Shown here: piece by piece, positions 1-17,804 of the stretch
Layout: every line of letters begins with the position of its first letter
Position numbering within the stretch: position 1 is the first letter of the stretch
Source: Delphinapterus leucas
Taxonomy: Eukaryota > Chordata > Mammalia > Artiodactyla > Monodontidae
Direction of reading: 5' to 3'
Assembly: GCF_002288925.2 (NCBI RefSeq)
Contig: NW_022098044.1
Span: 8,415,936 to 8,479,935 of the forward strand
DNA: 64,000 bases
Notes under the pieces: model-generated
The model's input: the letters and a program-made list of their open reading frames with translations, nothing else
Databases searched by the model: none
What the model was told of the DNA's origin: nothing
Program-made: the position numbers and the translations under genes

Positions 1-49
1 AAAGCATTTTATGATTATAAATGTAAAATATACTCATTTTTTAAAAATA

Positions 50-111
50 AACCATTAACCCATCATACTTCTATTAACAGTTGTTATATTTTCCAGTCAC
101 ATATATATAGT

Positions 112-148
<37 letters not shown>

Positions 149-590
149 CTACATATGTATGTATGATATATAATCTACATTTATTTTTTCACAAAATTAG
201 GACTTAATGTATAAACAATTTTGCATTTGTTCTCTTGCCTCTCACTATCTACCTATCAGTACTTTACCACATTATTAAAAATTCTTCTAAAACAACATCA
301 CATGGAAGTGCCATATCTCTGATTATTGGACATTTAGGCATTTTCACTGTTACACTTAATGCGATGATGAGCAACTTTGTACATAAATCTTTGACAGCAT
401 CTCTGATGATTTTCTTAGGATAGTGCCCTAGAAGTAGAATTACTAGATTAAAAAGTTAGATTTGTTAAGGTTGATAACACTGCCAGGTGGCTTTGCAGAG
501 CGATTCTGAATTTATGTTCCTACCAGCACTGTATGACAATGCCTATTTCTCCCCAGCCATCACTGTGTTTTAACAGTTTTTTAAATGAAC
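50..590 (-). mobile_element. Old L1 3' fragment (L1M type)
   Basis: Reads in antisense like the region before an L1 tail: sentences such as GGATAGTGCCCTAGAAGTAG and CCAGCACTGTATGACAATGCC are typical of mammalian L1M ends. It lies in TM6SF1 intron 5 and contains the dinucleotide tract at 103-145. Confidence 0.7.
103..145. repeat. (TA)n/(CA)n microsatellite
   Basis: About 15 TA units followed by 7-8 CA units. A compound dinucleotide tract, probably length-variable. Confidence 0.9.
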
Positions 591-599
591 AGTCTATGT

Positions 600-4207
<3,608 letters not shown>

Positions 4208-4729
4208 CTAAGGAAAGCATTAAACAGAAGTCCACTTTAAATATGACTCAGACACTTCAACACAGAACACCAGACCTGTATTGAAAGTAAAATAAAGCAT
4301 CAGAACATCTTCGTCTGCTAAAATGAAACTATTCTTAATCCCATACAATTACACAATTGGTAGAAACATGAAAATATACATTTACCCTGGAGCCGCCAGA
4401 ACTAGGGTCTGCCACAGGGAGTGGAATTAAGAGAATGCCTGGCCTATGCTAGGTCAACACAGGTGTGCACAGTGATGCAAAACTGATGGCGTTACAGGCA
4501 GTCCTGGCCGCATGACGAACTCACTGAGGCCAAGTCTAATCTGTGACTAAAGGTGTTTGGCTCTGGGCAGAAGGGGTGGCCAGGGAAGACCCTGCTGACC
4601 AGGGCCACTGGCTGACCTTCAAAATTCATACTGACCCAGAGGCTTGCTGGGATGAGTGTGAGGAAGGCACACCTTTCCCCCGCTTCTGTCCCCAATGCAG
4701 GCACAGACCGGCAGGCACTATACTCAGAG

Positions 4730-4880
4730 CTTCACACCCAACCCCTCATTCAACCTTCCCAACACCACTATGGGATAGACACGACTGACTCCATTTTACA
4801 GATGAGCAAACAGAGGTTGGAAGAGGTTACCTGACCTGCCTAAGGTCACACAGCTAATTACTAGCAGAAACTATACTACC
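4730..4880 (-). mobile_element. MIR SINE fragment
   Basis: Contains the MIR core in antisense: CCATTTTACAGATGAG, then CCTAAGGTCACACAGCTAAT. Ancient mammalian tRNA-derived SINE inside TM6SF1 intron 3. Confidence 0.85.
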
Positions 4881-5399
4881 AAGAAGAGCTATACTTCTGA
4901 GAAATTTTTAATTTTATAAACACAGATTATATGATGAACGACATTTCCCTTTCCCAGGTGCTTATGTTTCCAGGTGGCTACTGTAAAATCACTGTCAAAC
5001 TTGCCTAGGTTTTTAGTGTCATTCTGGCTCCAACTCACTTTCCTTTCTTCTTTCTCCCACATTTGTGATCTCCTGCCTTGTTTCAGATGTTTTCCTAAGA
5101 TGCCTTAAATCCTTTCTACAACAAGGAACACAGCAGATCAACCAGCCCATCAGTCAACCAACCAAGCAGGGGATTCTCTGAAGCTCTGCACTCCCCTGGG
5201 GCAAAGACTGCTCTCTGTCATCTTGCCTCAAAAATCAAATCAAGTGAAAATCACAGAGGTGGAGGAAACAACGTGAGTCATACTTCAGTACCCATGCCTG
5301 GCCCACATCTTTTCTCTCTGACATGCTTTGATTGGATAATACTATCCAAGTTCATGGTTTTAATCATTGATGCGTACACACCTGGCTCTCACGGCCAGT

Positions 5400-6345
5400 G
5401 CTGACCTCTCCTGGTGGCTTGATGGGTATCTTCAACTGTCTGGTCTGTGGGCCCTTCAAACTCACCTTACCTCCTTTAACTCATTGGCTTCCTCCTTCAA
5501 CCAAGCCCCACCTGGCCTCTCTATTTTTATGGCAACACCATTCAACTTACCCAGGTCAAAACCACAGGGTCGTTGTTCATTCCTTGTTCTCTTATGCAGT
5601 CTGTTGGCAAGTCCTATCAATTTTACCTCTATAATGTCACCCCAGGCAACCCTCCCTCTCGTCATGGCCTAGTTCAAGACCTCAGTGCCCCTCACTGGAC
5701 CTTTCCCACATGGTCTTCCTACCTCTCTCCTCTCCTTCCGATTCACCTCACCACTGCCCTGGCTCTTGACATGTCACTTTTCTGTTCAAAAACCTGCCAA
5801 AGCTGCTGGTGGCTGCAACACCAAGCCCCACCTCCTCTTATCTGGCAGCCGGGTCCCTGAGCCTGGCCCTGCAGACCCTCCCACAGTTACACCCCAGCCC
5901 CCCATCTCATACCCTGTCTCACCACCCTCACCAGCTCAACCTCCAGGCCCTCTTGGCAGCTGCCTCCTTCCTGAAACCTCCCCGCTCTGGACTCAGTGGC
6001 CCTGCACTCTCCAGGCTTTCCTTCTGCCTCTTCGCCTGTCCCCTCACAGTCCACTTCAGAGGCTCCTGATCTTCTGGCCACGGTCTCCAAAGTTCCACCC
6101 TCGGCCCTCTCCTCTCTACCCTCTCCTTTCCTCTCAGACCTTCAGGTACCAACTATACTCTGATGGTCCTTGTTCTCCTCCCCAAGCTCAACAGCTGCAA
6201 AGCCCTGCCAGCTGGGACACCTGCCAGGATGTTCCTTACCCACCTCAAACCCCACACGTCCCCAGATGAACTCAGCATCATCCCTGCACACGTGCGCCCC
6301 AGGCTGGCAGTGGGGAGACATATGCTGTTTCTCCTCTCTAAGCCT
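5400..6345 (+). mobile_element. L2 LINE fragment (first part)
   Basis: Pyrimidine-rich sense L2 sequence, with phrases such as GTCACTTTTCTGTTCAAAAACC (shortened here to the recognisable CTGTTCAAAAACC) and stretches encoding nothing intact. The long open frame here (about 194 codons from 5685) comes from stop-poor, CT-rich L2 sequence and is not a gene. The element is split by a SINE at 6346. Confidence 0.7.
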
Positions 6346-6476
6346 CCTTTTTTTTTTTTTCTTTTTTGGCTGTGCCGTGCAGCTTGTGGGATCTTAGCTC
6401 CCCGACCAGGGCTGGAACCCACGCCCCCTGCAGTGGAAGTGCAGTCCTAACCACTGTACCGCCAGGGAAGTCCCTT
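6346..6476 (-). mobile_element. tRNA-derived SINE (short CHR type) inside L2
   Basis: T-tract, then TTGGCTGTGCCGTGCAGCTT and, at the other end, CCGCCAGGGAAGTCCC: a minus-strand SINE. It is flanked by a perfect 12-bp target-site duplication CTCTCTAAGCCT (6334-6345 and 6477-6488), which marks L1-driven retroposition into older L2. Confidence 0.9.
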
Positions 6477-6488
6477 CTCTCTAAGCCT

Positions 6489-7160
6489 TTGCCCACACTG
6501 TCTCTTCTCCTTGGCATGCCCTCCACCCCCTAGTCTATCTGGAAAACGTTTATCATCCACTGCCACTGCCATTTTTAAAGAAGCCGAGGGCAGCGTCACC
6601 AACTCGCTGAGGCTCCCCCGAGTGCTCCCAGAGTCAGTTCTTCCTCAGCGCACACTGTGCCTGGCGTGAGCCTCCGTCTCTGCGCCTAGGACCATGCCAC
6701 CTCACTGCCACATTAGCTCCTGGAGGGAGAAAGCAGGTCTTGTGACCCCCACAGTCTGCTCACCGAACATCTGTGGAACTGCATTTCCCCTTTTGTCCTT
6801 CTCCGGTTGAATAACACCAGCGTTCTTCCAAAAGCAGGAATCAGGATGGCACCTCAGCCCTTACTCTCCCCATTGCCCCCAACTCATCCCCGAGACCTAC
6901 TCATTCCAGCCGCCCAAGTTCTCTGAAGTCCGTCCGTCCTTCTCTACTGTCCATGCTTGGCCTCCGTCTGGGCCATCTTCATGCCCTTGCTGGCCCTGCA
7001 AAAGCCTCCTGACTGGTGTCCCAACTTATGACATCGACCCTTCCCGTCAAGCCCATCCTTCTCAGAGCTGACTGCACTGTTCGCTGACTTAACATCTTCC
7101 CTCACATGCGGGACAAAATCCAAACTCCCTTAGCTTGCACACAAAGCTCCCCATTGTTTG
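6489..7160 (+). mobile_element. L2 LINE fragments (continuation)
   Basis: Continues the sense L2 after the SINE (GCCCACACTGTCTCTTCTCC, TAGCTCCTGGAGGGAGAAAG), with a further L2-like piece at about 6890-7150 ending AAATCCAAACTCCCTTAGC. Confidence 0.65.
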
Positions 7161-7280
7161 AAACACAGATGAAGACTACACTTCCAGCTCTGCTCCTTAT
7201 TTCCTGTGTGACCTTAAGTACGTTACTTAACCTCTCTGGGGCTGGATTCATCACACCATAAAATAAGGAAAAAGGACTAG
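7160..7280 (+). mobile_element. MIR SINE fragment
   Basis: Sense MIR core: TGTGTGACCTTAAGTACGTT followed by ACTTAACCTCTCTGGGGCT. Ancient, in TM6SF1 intron 3. Confidence 0.8.
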
Positions 7281-7736
7281 CTCTGTCAGGTGCCAGGTAG
7301 GTCTATCATGCTGTGATGGGGGGAGGAGTGCATGTTCATCCCCACAATCAAATGGCTTTATTAACTGCCTCAGTGTTTGGGGCTTTATACATTTAAGACT
7401 GACCTGGGCTTTCTTAGAGAGTAGTGTATTAATAACAGTAGATACACAGATACTGGATTCATTTAAAGTAACCTCATTTATATTAAATACAAGTAAAGGG
7501 GAAAGGTGGTGGGTTGGGTGTGAGGAAGGAGCTGTAAGACCGAACGCCGAGGAGAACTGCCTCCTATGACCCAGTCCTAACTTTCTGCTTCATCTTCCAC
7601 GTGACTAAGTGTCCTGTGTCTATGGCAGCAAATGAAATACCGTGTGTCATCCCTGCTTACACTAAACGAAAGGACTTCCATCTCGAGCAATGCTGTCGGG
7701 GTCGCAGACCCTTTAGTTCGAGGCTCGTACTCACTA

Positions 7737-9190
<1,454 letters not shown>

Positions 9191-9199
9191 AAGGCAGGT

Positions 9200-9490
9200 G
9201 GAGTGGGGCCTTGAACTCAGACAGGCCCAGCTCATCTCCTGACTGGCTGTCAGGTCTTAGGTAAGTTACATCATTTCTCTAAGTTTCAGCATTTTTTACA
9301 TGCAAGTTGGGAGAAATTGTGCGGGTCAGTGCTGTCTCACTAACTGTGACCTTGACCACGTTTCTTAGCACCCTCTGAGCCAGATTCTTCATCTGTGCAG
9401 GGAGGACGTTTGTTGTGAGGATTAAATAAAATGATACTGCTAATGCGGTCAGAGTCACACCAGGCACACCACAGGTGCTCAATCAGTGGT
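9200..9490 (+). mobile_element. MIR fragments
   Basis: Two sense MIR-like stretches: GTCTTAGGTAAGTTACATCA, and TTGTGAGGATTAAATAAAAT with a GGTGCTCAATCAG end. Probably two copies or one rearranged copy. Confidence 0.65.
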
Positions 9491-9499
9491 GTTTTTATT

Positions 9500-9645
9500 C
9501 CTTTAACATACAAGCGTACTTGCCAGGCAGTGGTCTAAGTACTTTACAACTAGTATCTAATGTTGGTACCAACCCTCCATGCTAAGTATTGATACTATTA
9601 TTTTCCTCATTACACAAATGTGCAAACTGAGGCTCCATATGGCTA
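9500..9645 (-). mobile_element. MIR SINE fragment
   Basis: Antisense MIR: CCAGGCAGTGGTCTAAGTAC, then TTTTCCTCATTACACAAATG and AAACTGAGGCTC. Confidence 0.75.
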
Positions 9646-9735
9646 CGTTCCATGCCAGGTGGAGGGCGCTGCAAACAGCAAGCTGAAGGCAGGAAGCCAG
9701 GAAGGAGCTGGTAAAAGAGCCGAGGTCAGAGGTCA

Positions 9736-10780
<1,045 letters not shown>

Positions 10781-10789
10781 ACTAGGGCA

Positions 10790-10890
10790 CGAGACTTGGT
10801 GGAGTTAGCAGTCAAGGGACCTGGAGTCTAGTACCTACTCTGCCACTCCCTGTGTGACCTTAGGAACATCATGTCATTTCATCATCTGTT
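10790..10890 (+). mobile_element. MIR SINE fragment
   Basis: Sense MIR core: CCTACTCTGCCACTCCCTGT followed by GTGACCTTAGGAACATCA. Confidence 0.75.
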
Positions 10891-10999
10891 TTTTAATTCA
10901 TTAAAAGATATATTGAGGGAAAATGCCTTGCACACCCCTCTGTGCCAGGCACTGTGGATGAAAAAGAGACCCCTGTCTACATGGGGGGAACCTATCTCA

Positions 11000-11650
11000 A
11001 TAGGCTCTGAGCTTCCTCACCCAGAAGGCTACCTCCAGTCCTAAGAGATGTTCTCTCTCTCACTCCTCCACACCAACAAGGCATCCAGTTCTAGACAAAG
11101 CACCACCTGGCCCACTCCCATGGCCTGCTCCACTCCTCAGTAGCCCTTGAGAGAGGCTGCAAGCACCACTCCTTAGCCAAGAGCCCTCCACACCATCACA
11201 GAGGATTTCTGGATAACGTTTGCCACATGCCCCGGGACTTCTGGAAAGTATCCTTCACAGCCCACCAATACCTACTAATATCTGAGGGACGAACTTATGC
11301 TGAAGTTCACTCCACACACCTACAGCTGGAATGGGTGCTAGGCACCAGTCAGAAATCTGCCCCTAATGTCAGAGAGGTCAGTCAGGAAGTGATCCAACTC
11401 CTTGCAGGTAGATGGACCCCAAGGAGACTGGCCCCAGGTCCAGGAAAGCTGTGTCCCCAGCACCTGGCCCCAGGACCCACTTAAGAGTAAAGGAGTGGGC
11501 TCTGGGCATCAGCAGTGCCCAGATTTCCAAATGCCACCCTAGACCTACAGAATCAGAATACTTCAGGGGCGGGGTATGGGAACGTGCAACCTTTTCCAAG
11601 AAACCTGGATGAGTATGCACAGAAAGTCTGCCTCGGGACCTCTTTTAAGG
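11000..11650. other. TM6SF1 intron 1, unassigned
   Basis: No exon or clear repeat seen; sequence of ordinary composition. Confidence 0.5.
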
Positions 11651-11654
11651 TGTT

Positions 11655-11895
11655 CAGGAATTGATGGATGAATGAGGGAGGGAAGGAAAGGGAGAGGAAG
11701 AAAGGAAGGAGAAATGGGATGGATGGATGGTAGATGGATGGACAGATGGATGGATAGTTGGATGGATGACAGACGATGGGTGGTGGGTGGAGGAATGGAT
11801 GATGGATGGTGAATGGATGAATGGATGGACGGACGGATGGACAATGGACGGTGGATGGATGGGTGGACGGACGGATGGTGAATGGATGACATAGT
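11655..11895. repeat. (GGAT)n tetranucleotide tract
   Basis: About 240 bases of imperfect GGAT/GGAC/GAAT units. The antisense open frames rich in Ile-His-Pro-Ser here are translations of this tract and not proteins. Likely length-variable. Confidence 0.95.
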
Positions 11896-11899
11896 TCTA

Positions 11900-12560
11900 T
11901 GACAAGAATGAGGATGACCATGTCAGTGACCAGGTAAGAAACTGAAATAGGAGGTTTCTAGCGGTACACATCAGTGGATGCTCCAGGCTCCTCCTGTAGG
12001 GATGAGACAAAAGAGGAGAGGATGGAAGAGGAAGCTAATGTGGGTCAGGAACATGATGCTGGGCTGAAGCATCCGGTGAAGAGGGAAGAGGATAGGTGTG
12101 TGATGTAAGCTGACGGACATTTTAATCACAGCCTGAGACAGGTAGTGGCCAGGAGACAACTCCCATCCCTGCTCCTACCAAGGACCTAGGCTCGCAGCCA
12201 GCACTGTCACACAGCTGGTCCTCTTCTGGACTATGAGAGAGCAGTGTGAACTGGTTCACGGTGTCCTCTCACACTCTCCACCTCTGGGGGAGGAGCAAAA
12301 AATGAAGAGAAACTGGGGCAACAGATCACCTGTGTCTCCCAGTGACAGCCAAGTGCAGGGCCTGCTCAGAACAGGGAGAAATGGATCCAGCAGGGACTTG
12401 GGGTGTGGGGGGAGGGATAAGGGCTGCCACTAACCCAAGGGTGGAAATGTTGTTAGTCTTGGAATGTGTGTGTGTTTTGGGATGGGGAGCGGGGAGTTAC
12501 TGATGCCCTTCCATGAACAGACAGCTACTGAGCGGGGTCATGTATGGGTGAGTATGAGCA
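11900..12560. other. TM6SF1 intron 1, unassigned
   Basis: Nothing recognised apart from purine-rich runs. Confidence 0.5.
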
Positions 12561-12561
12561 G

Positions 12562-12612
12562 AGTGTTTGTGTGTGCGTGTGCGTTTGTGTGTGTGTGTGT
12601 ATTTGTGTGTGA
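12562..12612. repeat. (GT)n microsatellite
   Basis: Interrupted GT tract with GC and TT variants, about 50 bases. Confidence 0.9.
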
Positions 12613-12739
12613 CAGAGAGAGAGATCCCACCCTTTTCTGACTCCTCGACTTAATCTGATTTTTCTGTTTTTCAGGCTTTTGTAAAAGGTCTGGTGGGAAG
12701 GAAGCTTCAACTAAGTCAACTAATGCAAACTTAACGGGA

Positions 12740-13300
12740 TGCCCACTAGGCACGAGGCCCCGTGCTGGGCAGGACAATACTAAGGGGAGCTATGGCCTGA
12801 GAAGGTAAGTTCTGACCACAGGAAAGTAACTCTTGTGGGAAGAGCACAACCCAGCCGGGCTCAGAGGAGGGAGAGATCACATCTGCTTGGAGGGACCTGG
12901 AAGAGGAAGAGGTGGCACTTTCCTCTGGGCCATAAAGCCCAGGTGTGGCTTCAACAGTCAGCTACAGGGAGGAAGGCATCCCCATCAGAGGGAACAGTGT
13001 GAGCAATGGCGAGGAGGTGGGAAAGTTAAGGAGTGTCCCAGGGGCACAGAACAGTCCCGTGTGGCTGAAGCACCGGCACAGTGGGCTGGGCTGGTGGGCT
13101 GAGGCAGAAATGCACAGGGCACTGGGGCGGGAAGGGGACCTCCCGTGGGAGGCTTTGCCATGGGCTGGGCCAGAGAGGGCCAGTGCCAGGGGAACAGGAA
13201 GGAGGAAACACGCTAGCCCAACCCGGGGAATTAGGGGGAAGGAGACAGTGGGAGGGCTGGAGGGAAGGAGTGGAGAAAGAAGAAGGAGGAATCAAAGGCT
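12740..13300 (+). mobile_element. Long ancient interspersed repeat, copy 1 (family unassigned)
   Basis: Contains GGGCAGGACAATACTAAGGG, GAGGGAACAGTGTGAGCAATG (only the part AACAGTGTGAGCAATG is cited as diagnostic) and a purine-rich tail. It resembles three other plus-strand stretches in the window at 18250, 28050 and 56660. Confidence 0.55.
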
Positions 13301-13439
13301 ACTGGGATTTTAACCTGCAGGAGGACAGGAAGAATGGTTGGAACCAATTATTCCAAACTCTGCAGGGCTTAGCAATGTGCTCAACAATACACAGCAATAC
13401 ATAATTCACCATGTGTTCAGTAAATGCCATCACCATCCT

Positions 13440-13825
13440 CCCAGAGGCTGAGGCCAAAATCTCAGTCATCCTCAGATCCTCTCCATGCCATGGGATCCTT
13501 CAACAAGCTGCACTGCCCTCCCTCCCAAATATCCCAGCACCCAGCCACATCCCTCTCCCTGCACTGCTCCCTGTTCCCCTACCTGGAAAGCTCTGTCCCC
13601 AGATCTTCCTGTGGCCACCTCCTGCAGCTCAAGTCACCTCCTCCAAGAAGCCTTCCCTGACCACCAGTCCCCCCCATCACTCTCATGTCGCCCCATTTTC
13701 TGTGCTGATGTCTATCTCAACACATGCCTCCCCAATCTCTTGTGGTTTGTTCATAGCTATTTCCCCAGCACCTGGAACAGTGCCAAGCATAGAATATGTA
13801 CTCAATAAATATTTGCTGAACTGTC
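13440..13825 (+). mobile_element. L2 LINE 3' end
   Basis: Sense L2: CACCTCCTCCAAGAAGCCTT, CCCAGCACCTGGAACAGTGC and the ending ACTCAATAAATATTTGCTGA. The AATAAA in it is part of the repeat. Confidence 0.85.
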
Positions 13826-13829
13826 CATA

Positions 13830-14410
13830 ATGCCATTTTAGGAGGGCAGGGTCCTCCATGCACTATATTCACAGACATGTGACATTCACTGCCCAGAGAT
13901 GCTTCTTCCAGGAGTTGTGCCCCAAGACTGGGTCAGACCAAGGGCTGTCACCGCCCATGCCTAGGGAGCACTCAGTATGGATGGGTGCCATCTGGATAAG
14001 GCTGTCAGCAAGTGGTGGCCCCAGGAACAAGAGAGGAGCAAGTCACCGCCCTGTGGGCAGACACTTCTCTACAGCCTGCAGGTCTGGAGGGTGTCTGCAG
14101 CATACAGACTGATGCAATTTCCTTAGCACCAACTCCTGTGGGAAACATAACAGGTTTACTTCCTCTTCCCCGCAGATAGCAAGAAACATCAGCAGGCCCG
14201 GGGGTCTGTCTGGCACCTTTCCCACTGCTGGAGCGGGCTGGCTGCTGACTGGTGCCCATTGCTTGGCCAGGGATCCCTCACAGAGGAGAGGCAGGGCTTT
14301 GAACCAAATCCATATGCGGCCTCCTTCAGCCCCACCCATTTCCTTAGCATGGAACTGCCCTGCCTCTCTGCCTCGCTGCCCATCCTACACAACACCGCGC
14401 CCTTACGGCT
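13830..14410. other. TM6SF1 intron 1, unassigned
   Basis: No exon or repeat recognised. Confidence 0.5.
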
Positions 14411-14419
14411 TTTTGGATC

Positions 14420-14525
14420 CCGACAATAGGATGCAAATATAGGCCATTTGACAGACAGGAGAACTGAGGCCGGGCCCCACGGTTAGTGCCAAAGCCAGGC
14501 CTAGAACCCAGGTCTTTGTTTGTTC
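14420..14525 (-). mobile_element. MIR SINE fragment
   Basis: Antisense MIR remnants: GGAGAACTGAGGCCGGGC and CCAGGCCTAGAACCCAGGTC. Confidence 0.65.
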
Positions 14526-14998
14526 GTTCTGAGCTATTTCTGCTAGTCATTCACAACAGTTTCTAAAATTAATACGAAATGACAAGTATGCGTGTGTGCA
14601 TACATGGAAACGTTCCTGAGAAATGCGAAACGAACAAGGCACAGCCTGAGATAAGACCAAGCTCCCAAGTTGTCGGTGTGTGTACCGCCCCACCCCTGCC
14701 CCTGGGCACTTGAAGGTTAGGGGCATTGCCTTATTGACCTCTGTAACCCCGGATACCTGGCACGGGGCGGGCACAGAGCGGACGCCCAGCACTTGCCCCC
14801 AGAATTGCGCCGAATGTCAGGGATGCCAGCCTAAGCGAGGACCCCGGCCCGCACGACTCCGGGCGCCTCCCCTCCTCCGGCCGCCCGCGGGGAGCCCTGG
14901 AGGCCGGCGAACCGCTGCCCTGCAGTTTGCGGCTCGGCCCCCTCTGAAAAGTTGCTGGGGCTCCTGACGCGCCGACCCCCGCCGCGCGCACCCACTCA

Positions 14999-15118
<120 letters not shown>

Positions 15119-15127
15119 TCACCGCAT
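15119..15127 (-). CDS. Minimal upstream ORF of TM6SF1 (M-R-stop)
   Basis: ATG-CGG-TGA lies 27 bases before the TM6SF1 start and in the same frame, with G at -3. If the transcript begins farther out than 15127, ribosomes would meet a two-codon ORF first. Such minimal uORFs can reduce or delay main-frame initiation, but no function is shown here. Confidence 0.4.
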   Translation of the reverse strand: MR

Positions 15128-15699
15128 CCCGCGCGGGCGCCCCGCCCCAGCTTCCGGCTGCGCCCGCGCCCCTCGGCCGCGCCCTTCAAGGCGCCCCGCC
15201 CAGCGCGCCCCCCGCGCTGCGCCCTCAGCAGCGCCCCCACGGCTCGCCCGCCCGCAGCCTCCTGGTAAGCAGGGCAGGTGCACAGGCCCGGGAGGCCCCC
15301 TGCCGTCCTCCCGCCCAGGGCTGCTGGGGCTCCACCGCGAGCGCCGGGCGGCGCCGAGGAGCGGCGACAGCCCCCTGACCGGGGACAGGTGTCCCCGGAG
15401 GCGCGCGCTCTGCGGGAAGGCGGCGGACCTGGAGGTGGGCGCGGGGCCCCGGCCCTGGGCGCAGCCGGGAGCTTGTCATCGACGAGAGAGGCTCTGAAGA
15501 GTGTCTGGGCCGAACTGCGGGCAGGCAGAGGGTGGAGCCAGACCCGGGGGTGTCAGAGCGGGAAGAGCCCGCGAGATCATCCACGTGGGGAACACTCGGG
15601 CCGGGGATAGGAAGGGATAAATGATCCCGAAACCTTGGAACCTCTCCACCGGAGCAGCCAACAACCGGCAGCGAGCAGTGCTCCTACGCCGAGTCCGAA

Positions 15700-15880
15700 T
15701 TCCGGTTTAAACCCCGTCTGCTCACTCACCAGATGTCGACCTCGGTCAAGTACTTAACCTCTCTGTGTCTTTTCCCTTCTCTACCAAATGGGAATAACCC
15801 ACGTCAGTGTGATTGTGGGATTCACTGAGTTAATAGGCATGAAGTGCGTGCCCAGTACTAATCAGTACACTGCTATCACC
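15700..15880 (+). mobile_element. MIR SINE fragment
   Basis: Sense MIR: GGTCAAGTACTTAACCTCTC followed by AAATGGGAATAACCC and a GAGTTAATAGGCATGAAG end. It lies just beyond the TM6SF1 CpG island. Confidence 0.8.
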
Positions 15881-16800
15881 TGCAATTCCCATTTTTACTT
15901 GGAGCTGACACTCCGAGGAATACGATTTAAGAGACTAGAACGCTATTCATTTCTCTTACAGGTAGCGTTCCTGGAAGCCAGCTTACCACCAGACAGCCTG
16001 CCCTAGTTCATACAGAGTACAAGGAAGCCAAGGACTCTGCCCTCACACTGCTGTAAGACAGACAGACAGACGCCCACTCGTTACAGAGAATAATGCGGGC
16101 CAAGCCTGCCCTGGCTGCTTGACCTTGCTGCCGGGCGGCCTCAGACAGCCCCTGGGACAGAGCCTGGAGTCCTCTACTGGCTGGGAAAGGGAAGGGAAGT
16201 GAGTTTCAGACAGAGGACAGCTCAAGCAACCAAGGGAAGCACATGTACTTAGTGACCTTACACCTGCTAACAAGCTGAAGACAGCAGCAGCTCGTTTTAG
16301 AGGTGAGAGAAAAGAGTGGCAAAGAGGCTCTGAGCTGCCCCAGGGCCACTCAACTTTTCAAAAGCCAGCTTTCCCAATCCTCTATCCCAGCGCTTCTTGG
16401 AGGCTTCTCAAACTCTGAAGACATAATGATAAAGCCTTGGCCCAAACTGTGACACATCCAAAGCTTCCCCAAGTGATGTCCTTACCTGTGACCTGGACAT
16501 CATCCCCTTCCACAGCTACTCCTAACCTTTACCAGCTCCTTAAACTCTTTCCTCCTCCCGGAGGACAAATACCTCGTCGGAGACCCCTTCTCTCCTCCCA
16601 GCCAGTCTCCCAGGCCAGCCCAACCCCTCCATCACCAGCCAAACCTTGCCGAATCAATCTTGCCTTCTCTCTTATACCGTGAACCCCTCTAGCCACCCTG
16701 GGTCCTTCCCCTCAACCTAGACACATGCTCGTGTATGATCCAGTTTAGAAAACTGCACCCTTGACCTGTGTGTCCTCTCCATTTGCCATCTTCTCTCTTC
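15881..16800. other. Intergenic, mostly unassigned
   Basis: A MIR-like trace at about 16290-16350 and an L2-like CT-rich stretch at about 16490-16740 are possible; neither is certain. No gene seen. Confidence 0.45.
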
Positions 16801-16822
16801 CCTTTCCCATCCATGCTGGGTT

Positions 16823-17124
16823 GTTGTTGTTATTGTTGTTGTTTTTATCCCCTTTAAAACTTTTTTTTAACATCTTTATTGGAGTATAATTGCTTTACAA
16901 TGGTGTGTTAGTTTCTGCTTTATAACAAAGTGAATCAGCTATGCATATACATATATCCCCACATCTCCCTCCCTCTTGCGTCTCACTCCCACCCTCCCTA
17001 TCCCACCCCTCTAGGTGGTCACAAAGCACCGAGCTGATCTCCTTGTGCTATGCGGCTGCTTCCCACCATCTATCCATTTTACATTTGGTAGTGTATATAT
17101 GTCCATGCCACTCTCTCACTTCGT
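16823..17124 (-). mobile_element. 5'-truncated L1 3' end, cetartiodactyl type
   Basis: Antisense L1 tail (TCTTTATTGGAGTATAATTG, CCTATCCCACCCCTCTAGGT, ACTCTCTCACTTCG). A perfect 17-bp target-site duplication CCCATCCATGCTGGGTT lies at 16806-16822 and 17125-17141. About 300 bases remain of a full-length element. It sits inside older L2 sequence. Confidence 0.92.
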
Positions 17125-17141
17125 CCCATCCATGCTGGGTT

Positions 17142-17800
17142 TTAATGACCGTGTCTGTGCTAATAGATCCCATTTTATCATTCGTAGCACTGATGTCTCC
17201 CTTTAGCGCTGCTCCCTGGCATTCCACGGACACCTCACCCTCAACATGGCCAAAATGGAATTCCTCGTCTGCCGCAAGACCACTCCAGCTTTATCTCATC
17301 TGGTGGCACCACCATTCACCTGGTGATCCAGAAAACTGGCAGTCCGCATCGGTTCTGGCCAATCCCGAACTCCTATGATTACCACAGTCCTCCTGTTACT
17401 TCCCAAATATCTCTCAAGTCTGTCTCCCTATCTGTACCATTGCTGTCTCAGTTCAGGTCTCTACTATCTTCCATGTGCCAGCCTCCTCCCCTGTCTCCCT
17501 GCCTCTGACCTCACCTGCTCTAGAAGACCTTACCTGGCCGCCCTCCTGTGCCTCCTCCACCCTCTCTATCAAGCACCCTGCTTTGCTTTCTTCATGGTAC
17601 TTTACTTATACTGTCCAAAATCATCTTGTTTACACGTCTGCTTCCTGTTCTGTGTCCCTCTCTCCATTATGATATAAGCTCCCTGAGGTCAAGAACCTTA
17701 TCTATCTTGTTTACCATTCTATTTCCATCACCTAGACTAACACCTGTATGGAGCAGGTACTCGAGAAACATTTGTTCACAGAATGAACGCTCTAGATCAT
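17142..17800 (+). mobile_element. L2 LINE fragment
   Basis: Sense L2 with CATTCCACGGACACCTCACC, TATAAGCTCCCTGAGGTCAA and an end like GCAGGTACTCGAGAAACATT. Overlapping chance frames in several phases reflect CT-rich L2 sequence. Confidence 0.75.
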
Positions 17801-17804
17801 CATA

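Noticed and set aside
5685..6269. 194-codon plus-strand open frame
   Set aside because: CT-rich L2 sequence with no domain, no splice support and other open frames on both strands.
11553..11921. Ile-His-Pro-Ser-rich open frames
   Set aside because: Direct translation of the GGAT tetranucleotide tract.
13801..13815. AATAAA motifs as gene polyadenylation signals
   Set aside because: These lie in L2 or L1 3' ends throughout the window and have no upstream exon.
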